Assembly (NCBI GenBank): GCA_937926355.1
Contig: CALAZP010000277.1
Location: 15,073 to 79,072, forward strand
DNA from: an uncultured Saprospirales bacterium
GTDB taxonomy: Bacteria > Bacteroidota > Bacteroidia > Chitinophagales > Saprospiraceae
Reading direction: 5' to 3'
DNA length: 64,000 bases
The position numbers and the translations under genes were made by a program. Below the pieces are notes generated by a model. It made no database searches and was not told the origin of the DNA. It worked only from the letters and a program-made list of their open reading frames with translations. This document shows positions 1-9,988 of the stretch, piece by piece. How positions within the stretch are numbered: position 1 is the first letter of the stretch; every line of letters begins with the position of its first letter.

Positions 1-1331
1 ATCAAGCAGGCTCCATCAAATGGGTCCACAATTGGACTCCTCAATTTCTTTCTAAAACCTCTATTTCGATATCTGATTATCTCTACAATATAAATAATCG
101 TGTTACTGGGTTTAACTTTGGCCTAGGTTCAGGTATAAATGATATTCAGTTTAAAACGGACTTTTTATACAATCCTTCTCCCCATTACGAAATCCAGTTT
201 GGTTGGAGTGGTACTAACCATAAGTTTGAAATTGGGAGATTGAGAGGCGGAAGCTCCGATGGTTTGGTTTCTTTTTCTTCTGGAAACAATTTATCAGGTT
301 TTGAGTGGGGTGGATATATTTCTAATCAAATCCAATTAAATTCTTTTATAAAGTTTGATTTAGGACTTAGGGTTTCTGGGTTTTTACAAAATAAAAAATC
401 ATATACCTATCCAGAATTGCGATTGGCCTCTAACTTCTCTCTAAATGATGACGTTGCTTTAAAGGCTAGTTATTCGGGTATGGTTCAATACTTGCATCTC
501 GTGCGAAGCGCCGGAGTAGGATTGCCAACTGATATATGGTACCCATCAACTCATTCTGTTCTTCCCGAACGTTCTAGTCAAGTAGCGATTGGCTTGCTCT
601 GGATCCTTAACCCAAAATGGAAAATTAATCTGGAGGGTTATTATAAGGAATTTAAAAATGTCATTGAATTTGTTGATGCAGCACAATTATTTGTTTCCAA
701 TAATCTAGAAGACGAATTCGCTATTGGAGATGGATATGCAAGAGGAATTGAATTGGAACTCGAAAAAATAGACGGTGATTTTACTGGTTGGATAGGATAT
801 ACTTTAGCTTTTGTAAACAGAGGTAATTTCAGTCCTCTTTCGTCAAAAGGATCTTTTAATCAAAAGGGATATTTCTCACCCCCCTACGATAGAAGACACG
901 ATTTTTCTCTCGTTCTTTTTTACGAAATTTCTAAAAGAATAAAATTATCAGCAACATTGGTCTATGGTTCGGGAGATTTAGCTTGGTTGCCAACAGGTAG
1001 GACCTATTTTCAAGACGTAGTTAGCGGGAATGCTGACCCTGTTGTTCCTTTATTTCAAGACAGAAATAATTTTCGATTGCCTGCTTATCACCGATTAGAT
1101 TTTGGAGTTAATTTTAAATTCTTTCCTATTTGGGGGGAAAGTATTTTGTCTTTTAACCTTATAAATGCTTACGATAGGCGCAATACTTTTTTTGTTTTTT
1201 TAGAGCCTCAGTATCAATTATTATCTGGTCCCGATTCAGATTCTGCTTTTAATTTTCCTGAAAAAATTATTGCCAACCAAGTTTCCCTTTTCCCAATCAT
1301 TCCAGCCCTTACCTGGAACTTTAAATTTTGA
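1..1331 (+). CDS. TonB-dependent receptor, C-terminal part (5' end outside window)
   Basis: The frame is open from base 3, so the gene begins upstream of the window; the TTG at 240 is not its start. What remains (about 442 residues) is beta-barrel: alternating aromatic and polar strands, short turns, and a C-terminal strand ending in Trp-Asn-Phe-Lys-Phe with a terminal Phe, the usual signature of outer-membrane barrels. The segment around 890-905 (PYDRRHDFS) and the DFGVNFKF strand near 1100 are typical of Bacteroidota TonB receptors with a carboxypeptidase-like N-terminal domain, which would lie outside the window. The next gene, 6 bp downstream, is a DUF4249 lipoprotein, a common partner of such receptors. 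The substrate cannot be read from this part. Barrel identity is confident; the subfamily is inference. Confidence 0.85.
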   Translation, partial: QAGSIKWVHNWTPQFLSKTSISISDYLYNINNRVTGFNFGLGSGINDIQFKTDFLYNPSPHYEIQFGWSGTNHKFEIGRLRGGSSDGLVSFSSGNNLSGFEWGGYISNQIQLNSFIKFDLGLRVSGFLQNKKSYTYPELRLASNFSLNDDVALKASYSGMVQYLHLVRSAGVGLPTDIWYPSTHSVLPERSSQVAIGLLWILNPKWKINLEGYYKEFKNVIEFVDAAQLFVSNNLEDEFAIGDGYARGIELELEKIDGDFTGWIGYTLAFVNRGNFSPLSSKGSFNQKGYFSPPYDRRHDFSLVLFYEISKRIKLSATLVYGSGDLAWLPTGRTYFQDVVSGNADPVVPLFQDRNNFRLPAYHRLDFGVNFKFFPIWGESILSFNLINAYDRRNTFFVFLEPQYQLLSGPDSDSAFNFPEKIIANQVSLFPIIPALTWNFKF

Positions 1332-1337
1332 TTCATT

Positions 1338-2180
1338 ATGATGAAGCACCTGGTAGGTTTTACCCTTTTTCTTTGTAGTTGTTTATTTAGCACAAGCTGC
1401 AATTTGGAAAAAGAAATTGATATACAATTACCCAATTACGAGAATGAAGTTTTTGTTGAATGTTACCTAGTTCCCAATGAACCGTTTCGCTTACTAATTA
1501 CACAAACCACTCCTTATTTTGATAATCTAACATTGGACAATCCATTATTTTCTGAATCTTTTCTGTTAAATGGTGCTCAAGTCTCTCTTTCTCAAGGATT
1601 GAATAAATATGAATTGACAAATACTATTCAAATCGATCCCGATAATCAAAAGTTCTTCAATTATTCAAATGCTAGTCTTGTTGAATACAATACAGAGGAT
1701 AGTTTCTTTTTAGATATCATACTGTCCGATGGAAACCAAATAACAGCATCTTCCATTTTTTTAGACACTGTTCGACTCGACAGCATCTTAGTTCAATTTG
1801 ACCAAAAAGACTCTCTGGCTAGGATTTTAACTTACTTCAAGGATTTTCCAAATGAAACAAACTTTTACAGAAGGGTATTAATGTTGGGAAATGAATCTGA
1901 AGAACCTATTCAAGATTTCATTACCGATGATCTTTTTATAGATTCCATTTTTGTTTTTGGCAGTGGCTATATATTTAACCCTGGTGACACCGTTTATCAT
2001 TCCATTTTCCATCTCACAGAGGATTATCATAATTTTTTGGAAAGTGTGCAGCAAGCTATTGACGGAAGTACAAATCCATTTGGTGTACCTAGCCCTCTTC
2101 AATCCAATTTAACTGGTGATGCTCAAGGGGTCTTCACTTGTATTTCTGAATCAAAAAATAGAACCATTATAAAAAAGTAA
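1338..2180 (+). CDS. DUF4249-family outer-membrane lipoprotein
   Basis: This 280-residue protein starts with a lipoprotein signal peptide (MMKHLVGF, a hydrophobic run, then a lipobox around FSTSC with the lipidated Cys near residue 21). The opening of the mature part, with ELxIxLPxYExExFVECYLVP-like spacing followed by a threonine-rich 'ITQTTPYFD' segment, matches the DUF4249 family, beta-rich proteins of unknown biochemical role in Bacteroidota. It follows the TonB receptor by 6 bp and is almost certainly cotranscribed with it. It is therefore likely a surface or periplasmic accessory of that receptor, as SusD-type lipoproteins are for SusC; that role is inference. A strong hairpin directly after the stop closes the unit. 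DUF4249 assignment rests on N-terminal pattern and context. Confidence 0.8.
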   Translation: MMKHLVGFTLFLCSCLFSTSCNLEKEIDIQLPNYENEVFVECYLVPNEPFRLLITQTTPYFDNLTLDNPLFSESFLLNGAQVSLSQGLNKYELTNTIQIDPDNQKFFNYSNASLVEYNTEDSFFLDIILSDGNQITASSIFLDTVRLDSILVQFDQKDSLARILTYFKDFPNETNFYRRVLMLGNESEEPIQDFITDDLFIDSIFVFGSGYIFNPGDTVYHSIFHLTEDYHNFLESVQQAIDGSTNPFGVPSPLQSNLTGDAQGVFTCISESKNRTIIKK

Positions 2181-2210
2181 CGGGATCACCTTTTTTGAAA
2201 GATGATCCCG
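2181..2210. terminator. Bidirectional hairpin terminator between convergent genes
   Basis: CGGGATCA at 2181-2188 pairs perfectly with TGATCCCG at 2203-2210 around a 14-base loop. It starts on the base after the DUF4249 stop codon. On the minus strand it lies just downstream of the OmpA-family gene, and the T/A-rich stretches on each side give a modest U-tract in both directions. It is the clearest hairpin terminator in the window. Confidence 0.75.
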
Positions 2211-2235
2211 CTTCTTAAGACCCTTTAAAAAAATC

Positions 2236-3009
2236 TTAGTTCTTTTTAAGAGCGTTTACCACAACGCCCCAATTACCGTCAGGTAATAGCACTGTTCTTC
2301 TATTATCAGCTTTACCTTCAGCTGATGAATTGTCCCCAGCAGGCATAAATTCTCCTCGTCCAACAGCTGCTACTTGGTCTGGACTAACTCCTTTGCTAAT
2401 TAGATATCTTACAACCCCCATTGATCGTGCAATACTCAAATCCCAATTGTCTTGATATGGTGCACCTTCAACCATCTGATCTGTATCTGTATGTCCCTCT
2501 ACTAACAATCTTAATGAAGGGTTTTCCTTCATTGTATTGGCTAGAGCTGTTAGCGCATCTCTTTCTGCTTTACTAAGTCTTGCAGATCCACTTCTATACC
2601 TTACAGGAGTAGAAGTTTGAACATACAACCTTCCATCCATTTCCTGTAGTTCGAATCCACTATCTTCAAATCCTCCGAAGATTTGATCAATTTCAGCTTT
2701 TATGGCACTTAATTGAGACTCACTCATATTGAGCTTATCTTGAACTTGAGATAATTGAGTCTTGGTTGCACTCATGTCGCTTTTTAACGAAGTTAATTCT
2801 CCATTAAGGCGCTCTTTTTCAGATTCCATAGTAGACTGTAAATCTGTGTTAGCAGTTTCTAATTGTGCTACTCTAGCTTGAGTTTCGGCTAATGCCTTAT
2901 CTGAAGCTTCTTTGGAAGCCGAAAGCTCATCGTATTTCTTTTTAGATACACAGGATTGCATAGTGCTTAATGCCAGAGTTAAAATCATCAGTTTAGTAAT
3001 CAGACGCAT
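2236..3009 (-). CDS. OmpA-family lipoprotein with coiled-coil stalk
   Basis: The 257-residue product has a lipoprotein signal (hydrophobic run, then STMQSC with Cys near residue 20). A heptad-rich coiled coil follows, about residues 25-110, rich in Ala, Glu, Gln, Lys and Ser. The OmpA C-terminal peptidoglycan-binding domain occupies about residues 125-245. Its core motif is visible (LLVEGHTDTD, then NWDLSIARSMGVVRYL, and DNRRTVLLP), including the Asp and Arg residues that grip diaminopimelate. The protein should anchor the outer membrane to peptidoglycan, with the coiled coil as spacer. It is monocistronic, with its own promoter-like element about 70 bp upstream, and ends against the bidirectional terminator. 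Domain calls are firm; a specific cellular role is not known. Confidence 0.9.
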   Translation of the reverse strand: MRLITKLMILTLALSTMQSCVSKKKYDELSASKEASDKALAETQARVAQLETANTDLQSTMESEKERLNGELTSLKSDMSATKTQLSQVQDKLNMSESQLSAIKAEIDQIFGGFEDSGFELQEMDGRLYVQTSTPVRYRSGSARLSKAERDALTALANTMKENPSLRLLVEGHTDTDQMVEGAPYQDNWDLSIARSMGVVRYLISKGVSPDQVAAVGRGEFMPAGDNSSAEGKADNRRTVLLPDGNWGVVVNALKKN

Positions 3010-3073
3010 GTTCTTCTTTTTTAAATTTGAGAATAAATATTAGTTTCTTGTAATATTATCTTGTTACAAGCTA

Positions 3074-3081
3074 CAAATATA
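3074..3081 (-). promoter_or_regulatory. Probable -7 promoter element for the OmpA-family gene
   Basis: The minus strand reads TATATTTG here, a match to the Bacteroidota -7 consensus TAnnTTTG. It would give a leader of about 55-60 bases before the ATG at 3009. No convincing TTG -33 element is visible at 17-23 bp upstream, so the call is moderate. Confidence 0.45.
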
Positions 3082-3228
3082 ACATAAAAACGAAAATTAG
3101 TAAATTCTGTAGAAAGGTAGGTAACGCTTCCAACACAAAAATTTATGCTCGTGGATTTTAGCAAACTGTTAAAATTTTAAATCCCAATATTAAACCGTAG
3201 ATTGCCAAAAATCTAAATTTGAAAATAA

Positions 3229-3993
3229 ATGAGTTACGAGGTTTTTGAAGAACAAAATTTCAAATTTATTGAGACCAAAGGGGGGGATGCTAATTTGGTT
3301 CTCCTACACGGTTTATTTGGAGCTTTGAGTAATTTCGAAGGGATTATCAATCACCATGGTTCAAAGTACAACGTAATTGTTCCCATCCTGCCTATTTTTG
3401 AAATGCCTTTAAGAAAATTGTCTGTCTCCGGTCTAGTCGGCTATGTTCACGAGTTTTTATCTTATAAAGGTTATGATAAAGTTCACCTACTAGGTAATTC
3501 CTTGGGGGGGCATATTGCATTATTATATGTTCTAGAGCATCCAGAAAAAGTGATTAGTATAACTTTAACCGGCTCTTCTGGCCTTTTTGAAAGCGCTATG
3601 GGCTCTACATTCCCTAAACGAGGAGATTACGAATTTATTAAGAAGAAAACAGAAGACACTTTTTATAGTCCTCAAACTGCATCTAAAGAGTTGGTTGATG
3701 AGGTATTTGATACCGTTAATGACAGGGGAAAAGCCATTAGAATTATTGCCATGGCTAAATCCGCGGTTAGGCATAATCTAGGTGATCGTCTACAGGAAAT
3801 TAAGGTGCCTTGTCTGTTGATTTGGGGCAACCAAGATAAAGTCACTCCTCCTTTTGTGGGTGAAAAATTCAAAGAACTTATTCCTCATTCTGAATTACAA
3901 TTCATTAACAAATGTGGACATGCTCCTATGATGGAACAAGAGGAAAGCTTTAACCAGATTTTAGAAGATTTCCTAAACAAGCATTTGATTTAA
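3229..3993 (+). CDS. Alpha/beta-fold hydrolase
   Basis: The 254-residue cytosolic protein carries the alpha/beta hydrolase hallmarks. The oxyanion region is VLLHGLFG (about residues 24-31), the nucleophile elbow is LLGNSLGGH with Ser near 92, the acid is the Asp of NQDKVTPP near 203, and the His is in KCGHAPMMEQ near 231. This is the MhpC/BioH-like set, hydrolysing esters or C-C bonds of small molecules; the substrate is not deducible. It sits 6 bp before an M1 aminopeptidase gene on the same strand and is probably cotranscribed. There is no signal peptide. The upstream 219-bp gap back to the OmpA gene contains AT-rich DNA with weak promoter-like TAAATTTG motifs at 3022-3029 and 3214-3221, the latter too close to the ATG for a normal leader. 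Confidence 0.85.
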   Translation: MSYEVFEEQNFKFIETKGGDANLVLLHGLFGALSNFEGIINHHGSKYNVIVPILPIFEMPLRKLSVSGLVGYVHEFLSYKGYDKVHLLGNSLGGHIALLYVLEHPEKVISITLTGSSGLFESAMGSTFPKRGDYEFIKKKTEDTFYSPQTASKELVDEVFDTVNDRGKAIRIIAMAKSAVRHNLGDRLQEIKVPCLLIWGNQDKVTPPFVGEKFKELIPHSELQFINKCGHAPMMEQEESFNQILEDFLNKHLI

Positions 3994-3999
3994 TTCGTA

Positions 4000-6552
4000 A
4001 TGCGAATTTTTTTTGCAGTACTAGGTGGTTTTTTCTTGATATACTCTTGTCAGCCAGTTTACCGCAGTTCCCTTTTTACTTCTGACGCGTCCAACACCAC
4101 TTTTTTAGACACATTAGTGGTTTCAGCCTCTAAAACAGAAGCGCGTGACAAAATCCAAGAATATCGTGGGACTTTTCCCAAAACTTTAGACCTCCTCCAT
4201 ACCCATTTAAGCCTTTCTTTTAACTGGGAGGAACAAAAAGTAATCGGTCAAGCAGCATTACTTCTAAAGCCTTTTCATTATCCTCAGGATTTCATTGAAA
4301 TTGATTGTATCAATTTTAGTTTGGATTCTATTGCCCTACTGGCCAACCATTTACCCTTAGATTTTCAATACACCTATGATGGTAAAAAATTAATAATTCA
4401 TCCCCAAAGGATTATTAACCCCAATGATACATTGGAAGTGCTCATAGATTACCAAGCTATTCCTTCTTCAGATGAAAATCATCAAAGCAATGGAGATGAT
4501 AAAGGATTGTACTTTATACAAGCAGATTCTACAACTAAAAGAAGAAAAGAAATTTGGACATTAGGTGAGACTCAATGGAGTGCTAAATGGTTTCCCACCA
4601 TCAATCAACCTAATGAAAAGGCAACCCAATCTATTTCTTTAACCATAGATACCTCTCTAACGTCTATCTCGAATGGTCTGTTGACAAGCACTCAATTCAA
4701 TAATAATGGGACTAAAACAGACCATTGGGAGTTAAGCATTCCTCACGCTCCTTATCTATCAGCAATTATTGTAGGTCAATTTGATCATCATATAGATTCT
4801 TCCGGCCACACGGATTTAGAATATTTTGTGCAACCCGGCTATAAAAATGATATTCCTAGTATTTTTGGTCGTGTAAATGATATGATTGAGTTTTTTTCCG
4901 ACACCTTTCACTATCCTTTTCCATGGCCAGATTACAAACAAATTATTGTCCAAGATTTCGTAACCGGAGCTATGGAAAACACCTCTGCAGTAATATATGG
5001 TGATTTTATTCAGCAGCATGAAAACGAAATCGTTGGTATTGGAAATGATGCTATTGTTGCTCATGAATTGGTTCATCATTGGTTTGGTAATTTAGTTACC
5101 TGCGAAAACTGGGCTAATCTTACATTAAATGAAGGATTTGCCAACTATGGGGAATCCCTTTGGATTACTCATTTTCACGGCAAAGAAGCAGGTGAATATC
5201 ACCGGTATAAGCATAGGGAAGAATATTTTCAAGATGCCTATTTATCTGGGCCTCTTCCTGTAGTTTCTTATTTTTATTCCGACCCTGAAAAGCTTTTCAA
5301 TACACACACCTACAATAAGGGAGGGGCTATTTTACATATGCTAAGAATTTATCTTGGTGATTTGGGGTTTTTTGATGGGATATCCTCCTACTTAAGTGAT
5401 TATGAATTTTCTAATACTGAAATTGATCACCTGAGGTGGTCCTTTGAAAAAATTAGCGGATTAGACCTTAAACTTTTTTTTGATCAATGGTTTTTCCAAC
5501 CTGGGCACCCCAGAATCAAGATAACATCTCAATATGACTCAACTTATTCTATTTTTAATTTGACCATCTCTCAAGAAAATGCATTTAAGCAAGAATCTCA
5601 GAATTTTTTTTCGTTTCCAGTTAAAATTGGATATGTAATTCAGGGGGCTTATAAAGAATATGATTTCTTTATGTCTAAACAGAAAAACCATATTGCACTT
5701 GATCTTGAGACACCGCCGGAACTTGTCATTTTAGATCCCCAACGAACTCTTCTTGCAGAATATTCTATTAACTATAGTTTGAGTCAATGGGAAAAAATAA
5801 TTGACTTACCTGTTGATATTGCTTGGAAAATTCAGGCTTTCCACTCAATTATACAGCTATCTGAGACAGGTGCTAAGCAAAAATTAATACGATGGGGGCT
5901 TAATTCATCTCCTATTTTTCAAAGATTGGCACTTCAAGCTATCGATAATTATGAATTTCAAGTTTTTGAGGACGCGTTATTAAATATAGGAGCAATGGAC
6001 AAAAATGCTGAAATTCGAGCGATGGCGTTAAAGGTTTTAAGAAATACCTCCAATAAAGAAAATACTCCATACTTGATCAACAGATTGTCATTGGAACGTT
6101 CTCCAATCGTTTTAGCTGAGATTATAGAAACCATTGTTGCACTTAATTCCAGATTGGAGGAAATTGATTTAATTTCTTCCTTTGAGGATCGACCTGAATC
6201 TTCTATTACTAAAGCTTTAGGAAAATTTTATTCACAAAGAAAAGCTCTCGGTAAAATTTCCTTTTTTGAAGAACATCTTCATTCCATAAGAGATGTTCAT
6301 TCCGCTAAATTTTATGAAAGTTATTTATCCTTATTTCCTGATAAGGGCCTTGCTAAAGTTTACAAAATTGCTACCGATAAGCGCAATTCAAGACTACGAA
6401 AATATGGTGCAACTTATGCCGTTTATCAATTGGCGAAGGTCTTGAACAATGTTGAACCAGCTTTGCAAACCGAAGCCAATATATTGCTGCGAAAAATTTT
6501 AGCTAATGAAAAAGATAGAACTTTAACAGATCTGTATTTGACATTCAATTAA
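4000..6552 (+). CDS. M1-family aminopeptidase lipoprotein with HEAT-like C-terminus
   Basis: This 850-residue protein is a secreted zinc aminopeptidase. A lipoprotein signal (MRIFFAVLGGFFLIYSCQP, Cys at 17) precedes the beta-rich N-domain. The exopeptidase motif GAMEN lies near residue 323. The zinc site is HELVHHWFGN at about 355-364, with the third ligand Glu near 378 in LNEGFANYGE (HExxH-18-E). The C-terminal third, about 600-850, is helical and repeat-like, matching the ERAP/HEAT-like domain of the family. It should trim N-terminal residues from peptides in the periplasm or at the outer membrane. It follows the alpha/beta hydrolase by 6 bp. A second M1 enzyme is encoded at 15584-17905; the two are not close copies. 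Family assignment is firm. Confidence 0.93.
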   Translation: MRIFFAVLGGFFLIYSCQPVYRSSLFTSDASNTTFLDTLVVSASKTEARDKIQEYRGTFPKTLDLLHTHLSLSFNWEEQKVIGQAALLLKPFHYPQDFIEIDCINFSLDSIALLANHLPLDFQYTYDGKKLIIHPQRIINPNDTLEVLIDYQAIPSSDENHQSNGDDKGLYFIQADSTTKRRKEIWTLGETQWSAKWFPTINQPNEKATQSISLTIDTSLTSISNGLLTSTQFNNNGTKTDHWELSIPHAPYLSAIIVGQFDHHIDSSGHTDLEYFVQPGYKNDIPSIFGRVNDMIEFFSDTFHYPFPWPDYKQIIVQDFVTGAMENTSAVIYGDFIQQHENEIVGIGNDAIVAHELVHHWFGNLVTCENWANLTLNEGFANYGESLWITHFHGKEAGEYHRYKHREEYFQDAYLSGPLPVVSYFYSDPEKLFNTHTYNKGGAILHMLRIYLGDLGFFDGISSYLSDYEFSNTEIDHLRWSFEKISGLDLKLFFDQWFFQPGHPRIKITSQYDSTYSIFNLTISQENAFKQESQNFFSFPVKIGYVIQGAYKEYDFFMSKQKNHIALDLETPPELVILDPQRTLLAEYSINYSLSQWEKIIDLPVDIAWKIQAFHSIIQLSETGAKQKLIRWGLNSSPIFQRLALQAIDNYEFQVFEDALLNIGAMDKNAEIRAMALKVLRNTSNKENTPYLINRLSLERSPIVLAEIIETIVALNSRLEEIDLISSFEDRPESSITKALGKFYSQRKALGKISFFEEHLHSIRDVHSAKFYESYLSLFPDKGLAKVYKIATDKRNSRLRKYGATYAVYQLAKVLNNVEPALQTEANILLRKILANEKDRTLTDLYLTFN

Positions 6553-6637
6553 CTTGGTATATTACATTTTGTACCTATTTGAGCAACCAATGCCCTTATT
6601 TAACCGTTGCAATTTAAATTACAATTAAAATCTAGTT

Positions 6638-9600
6638 ATGAATAGAATGAAGAATTACCAACTCTTAATTTCTAAATTAGATGCCTTCATTCGTAAGTAC
6701 TATTTAAATAAAATTATCAAAGGCACTATTTATAGCATAGGTGTTTTACTGGGCCTTTTTCTTGCTTTTAGTATCTGTGAGTATTACTTGTATTTATCTC
6801 CAGTATTGAGAAAAAGTTTGTTGTTGGTGTACTTCCTTTCCTTTCTTTCGGTAACCACCATTTGGGTATTTAATCCTCTTTTTAAATTTTTCCAATTAGG
6901 TTCAATAATTAGTCATAACGAGGCTGCAATTATAATTGGAAAATATTTTTCAAACGTTCAAGACAAGCTAATTAATATTTTAGAATTAAATGCCCAGTTA
7001 GAAAATGGTAATGACGCCAGTGCCTTAATCTTGGCAAGTATTGATCAAAAGTCTGAAGAGATTAAACTTACTCCTTTTCGCAATGCCATCAACCTTAAAG
7101 ATAATAAAAGGTATTTGCGATTTGCACTGCCTCCTATTTTCTTATTTCTTATTCTTTTATTTAGTGCACCCTCTATACTAACCGATAGTACTTATAGATT
7201 TATCAATAACAATACTGAATTTGAAAAACCCGCTCCTTTTAAGTTCAACATTCAAAATGACGCACTAGAGGTAAACCAATTTGACAACTTTAATTTAAAA
7301 GTTAAAGTAGAAGGCAAAGCCATTCCCAATGAAGCTTACATCTTAATTGGTGATTACAGGTATAAACTTCGTAAAGAAGGTAACCATTTATATTCTTATG
7401 TTTTCAGAAACGTTTCTGATCCCATAAGTTTTAAATTTAATTCTGGTTCGGTTTTTTCCAAAGATTATACAATATCAATAGTGTCAAAACCTATGATATT
7501 GGGTTTTGAAATATCTTTAATTTATCCAAAGCACACAAATCTCAATAAAGAGAAGCTTCAAAATATTGGGGATTTGACTATTCCTGAAGGAACACAAGTA
7601 AATTGGCTTTTTCAAGCCCAACATGCCAACAGCGTTTCTCTTAGGTTTAATTCCTCTTTGCCCGAAATGACTAAAAGGGTTTCTGAAACTGATTTTTCAC
7701 TCTCAAAAATTGTTACGGAATCCAATAGCTATAAAGTGTTGGTTGAAAATGGTTGGGGCTCCCAAAGTGATTCTATAAACTACGTTATTAAAGTAGTTCA
7801 GGACGAATATCCTTCCATTTCAGCTAACAGTTATCAAGATGAAATGGATCCCAATTTTTATTATTTCGCAGGGGATTTAAAAGACGACTACGGTCTAAAA
7901 AAATTAGTTTTTCATTATTCAATAAAAAGAGAAAACCTAACGATTGACTCTTCTTTCGCCATTAAAGAATACCATTCAGGAATTCTAAAAGAAGCGTTTC
8001 AATTTGACTTTGATTTTACATCTCTAGACTTAGGTCCCGGTGATGAAGTGATCTACTATTTCGAAATTATAGATAATGATGCATTAAATGGATTTAAAAG
8101 TTCTTTTTCCGAAAGGAAAATAAAAAATATGCCGACAAAAGAGGCCATTAAGGAAAAAGAACAAGAAAATGAGGAAGAAATTAAAAAAGGGTTGAAAAAT
8201 GCAATTGAAAAAAATAAGGAAATAAAAAAGGAGGTTGAAAAATTCAAGAATAACTTACTTCAAAAAAAAGAATTAGAATGGCAGGATAGAAAAGAATTAG
8301 AGCAAATTATTAACAAACAGAAAACCTTAGAAAAAATAATTGAAAATACCAGAGAACGATTCGATGAAAACCTTAAAAATCAACAAATTTTAGACAATAC
8401 AGATGAAGAAACATTAGATCAACAAGAATCTTTAGAAGAACAATTGGAAAAGTTACAAAATGAAGAATTGAATGAAATCCTTCAAAAGATTGAAGAGTTG
8501 TTGAATCAATTAGACAAAGAGCAGCTATTAGAGATGTTGGAAAATGTCAATAAAAATGAAAAAGTATTAGAAACTAATCTGGAGCGTTTGATGGAGTTGT
8601 TTCAACAACTAGAGTTGGAGAAAGAAATGAAAGAAACTATTGAGGAGCTGGAGGGCTTAAGTGAAGAACTAGAAGAATCTGCTCAGGATTTAGAAGAAGA
8701 ATCTAATCCTTCAAAAAATAATGAGGAGTCAAAAGAAAAAATGGAGAATTATGAAAAGCAGCTTGAAAATATAAAGGAAAACTTAAACGAAATACAGAAA
8801 AAAAATAAACAGTCTAAGTCATCCAAAATGATGAATCTGCCAGAAGAAAACATAAAGAGGGCAGGTAAACAATTGAATGAAAGTAAAAAACAATTAAATG
8901 AGGGTAATAATAAAAAAGCAGCGGAGGAGCAAAAAAAAGCAGCAAATGAATTAAAAGATGCAGCGGAGCAAATGACTCAGCAAATGCAAGATTCTAAAAT
9001 GCAACAAATGCAAGAGGATATGGGGGCTCTTAGGCAATTGATGGAAAATTTAATTGGAATTTCATTTGAGCAAGAAGCTTTAATGGAAGATATAAATGCA
9101 ACCCCTATTAATACTCCTTTATATGTATCACAGGTACAAAACCAATTCAAATTAAAAGATGATTTCGCCTTAGCAAAAGACAGTTTAAATGAACTGGCTA
9201 AAAGAGTATTTCAACTAGAGGCTTTTTTAACAGAAAAGGTCGTTGCGGTAGAAGAAAATTTGGAATTAAGTATCAGTCATTTAGAAGAAAGGAAGGTACC
9301 TCTAGCGGGAAACTTCCAACAAAGAGTGATGACTTATACCAATGATTTGGCACTAATGCTAAGTGAAGTAATGCACCAGATGCAGCAACAAATGTCACAA
9401 ATGATGTCGGGGAATCAAATGTGTAGCCAACCACAGGGGCAGCAAAATAGTGGTATGCCTCAAGATAAAATTAGCGAAGGACAAAAGTCTTTAAACCAAG
9501 AGATGCGGGATGCAGGAAAGCAAGCTGGAGGAACTAGTGCTAAGGAATTTGCTGAAATGGCTGCAAAGCAAGCTGCCTTGAGAAAAGCTTTAGAAGAAAA

Positions 9601-9967
9601 AATAAAGGAATTACAGGGTCAAGGCAAAGGAAATCCTTTATTACAAGAATTGGCTGAAGAAATGGACAAAATAGAAACTGATTTGGTTAATAAAAAATTA
9701 ACCAACGAAATGATCGAAAGACAAGAAAAAATACTAACTAAGTTATTAGATCACGAGAAAGCAGAAAGAGAGCAGGAATGGGAAAACGAGAGAAAATCAG
9801 AAACAGCTGGCCAAGTAGATCGAGTTATACCTCCTTCTTTGGAAGAATATCTTAAAAAAAGAAAAGCTGAAATTGAAGATTTTCGCAAAATTGCTCCGGG
9901 TTTAGAACCTTTTTACAAAAAACTTTTGGAAAACTATCTCGATGGAATTGGCACTAAATTTGAATAA
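6638..9967 (+). CDS. DUF4175-type giant membrane/coiled-coil protein
   Basis: The 1109-residue product begins with two or three transmembrane helices (about residues 28-50, 60-80 and 165-182). An immunoglobulin-like periplasmic region runs to about residue 490. After that comes a very long charged coiled coil (about 500-850), dominated by Lys, Glu, Gln, Asn and Leu, and Met/Gln-rich stretches (QQMQDSKMQQMQEDM; later HQMQQQMSQMMSG) near residues 780 and 925. This layout matches the DUF4175 proteins of Bacteroidota, whose function is unknown. It is followed 21 bp later by an anti-sigma-type ATPase gene and ybeY, so the three likely form one transcript. A structural or envelope-spanning role is inference. 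Base composition is strongly A-rich in the coiled-coil part because of Lys/Glu/Asn codons, not because of transfer. Confidence 0.75.
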   Translation: MNRMKNYQLLISKLDAFIRKYYLNKIIKGTIYSIGVLLGLFLAFSICEYYLYLSPVLRKSLLLVYFLSFLSVTTIWVFNPLFKFFQLGSIISHNEAAIIIGKYFSNVQDKLINILELNAQLENGNDASALILASIDQKSEEIKLTPFRNAINLKDNKRYLRFALPPIFLFLILLFSAPSILTDSTYRFINNNTEFEKPAPFKFNIQNDALEVNQFDNFNLKVKVEGKAIPNEAYILIGDYRYKLRKEGNHLYSYVFRNVSDPISFKFNSGSVFSKDYTISIVSKPMILGFEISLIYPKHTNLNKEKLQNIGDLTIPEGTQVNWLFQAQHANSVSLRFNSSLPEMTKRVSETDFSLSKIVTESNSYKVLVENGWGSQSDSINYVIKVVQDEYPSISANSYQDEMDPNFYYFAGDLKDDYGLKKLVFHYSIKRENLTIDSSFAIKEYHSGILKEAFQFDFDFTSLDLGPGDEVIYYFEIIDNDALNGFKSSFSERKIKNMPTKEAIKEKEQENEEEIKKGLKNAIEKNKEIKKEVEKFKNNLLQKKELEWQDRKELEQIINKQKTLEKIIENTRERFDENLKNQQILDNTDEETLDQQESLEEQLEKLQNEELNEILQKIEELLNQLDKEQLLEMLENVNKNEKVLETNLERLMELFQQLELEKEMKETIEELEGLSEELEESAQDLEEESNPSKNNEESKEKMENYEKQLENIKENLNEIQKKNKQSKSSKMMNLPEENIKRAGKQLNESKKQLNEGNNKKAAEEQKKAANELKDAAEQMTQQMQDSKMQQMQEDMGALRQLMENLIGISFEQEALMEDINATPINTPLYVSQVQNQFKLKDDFALAKDSLNELAKRVFQLEAFLTEKVVAVEENLELSISHLEERKVPLAGNFQQRVMTYTNDLALMLSEVMHQMQQQMSQMMSGNQMCSQPQGQQNSGMPQDKISEGQKSLNQEMRDAGKQAGGTSAKEFAEMAAKQAALRKALEEKIKELQGQGKGNPLLQELAEEMDKIETDLVNKKLTNEMIERQEKILTKLLDHEKAEREQEWENERKSETAGQVDRVIPPSLEEYLKKRKAEIEDFRKIAPGLEPFYKKLLENYLDGIGTKFE

Positions 9968-9988
9968 TATCTGAACAAAAAGAATATA

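Noticed and set aside
240..1331. A complete gene starting at the TTG at 240
   Set aside because: The frame is open from base 3 with barrel-like sequence upstream of 240, so the gene starts before the window.
3214..3221. TAAATTTG as the promoter of the alpha/beta hydrolase gene
   Set aside because: It lies only 7 bp before the ATG and has no TTG at 17-23 bp upstream, so the transcript would be essentially leaderless.
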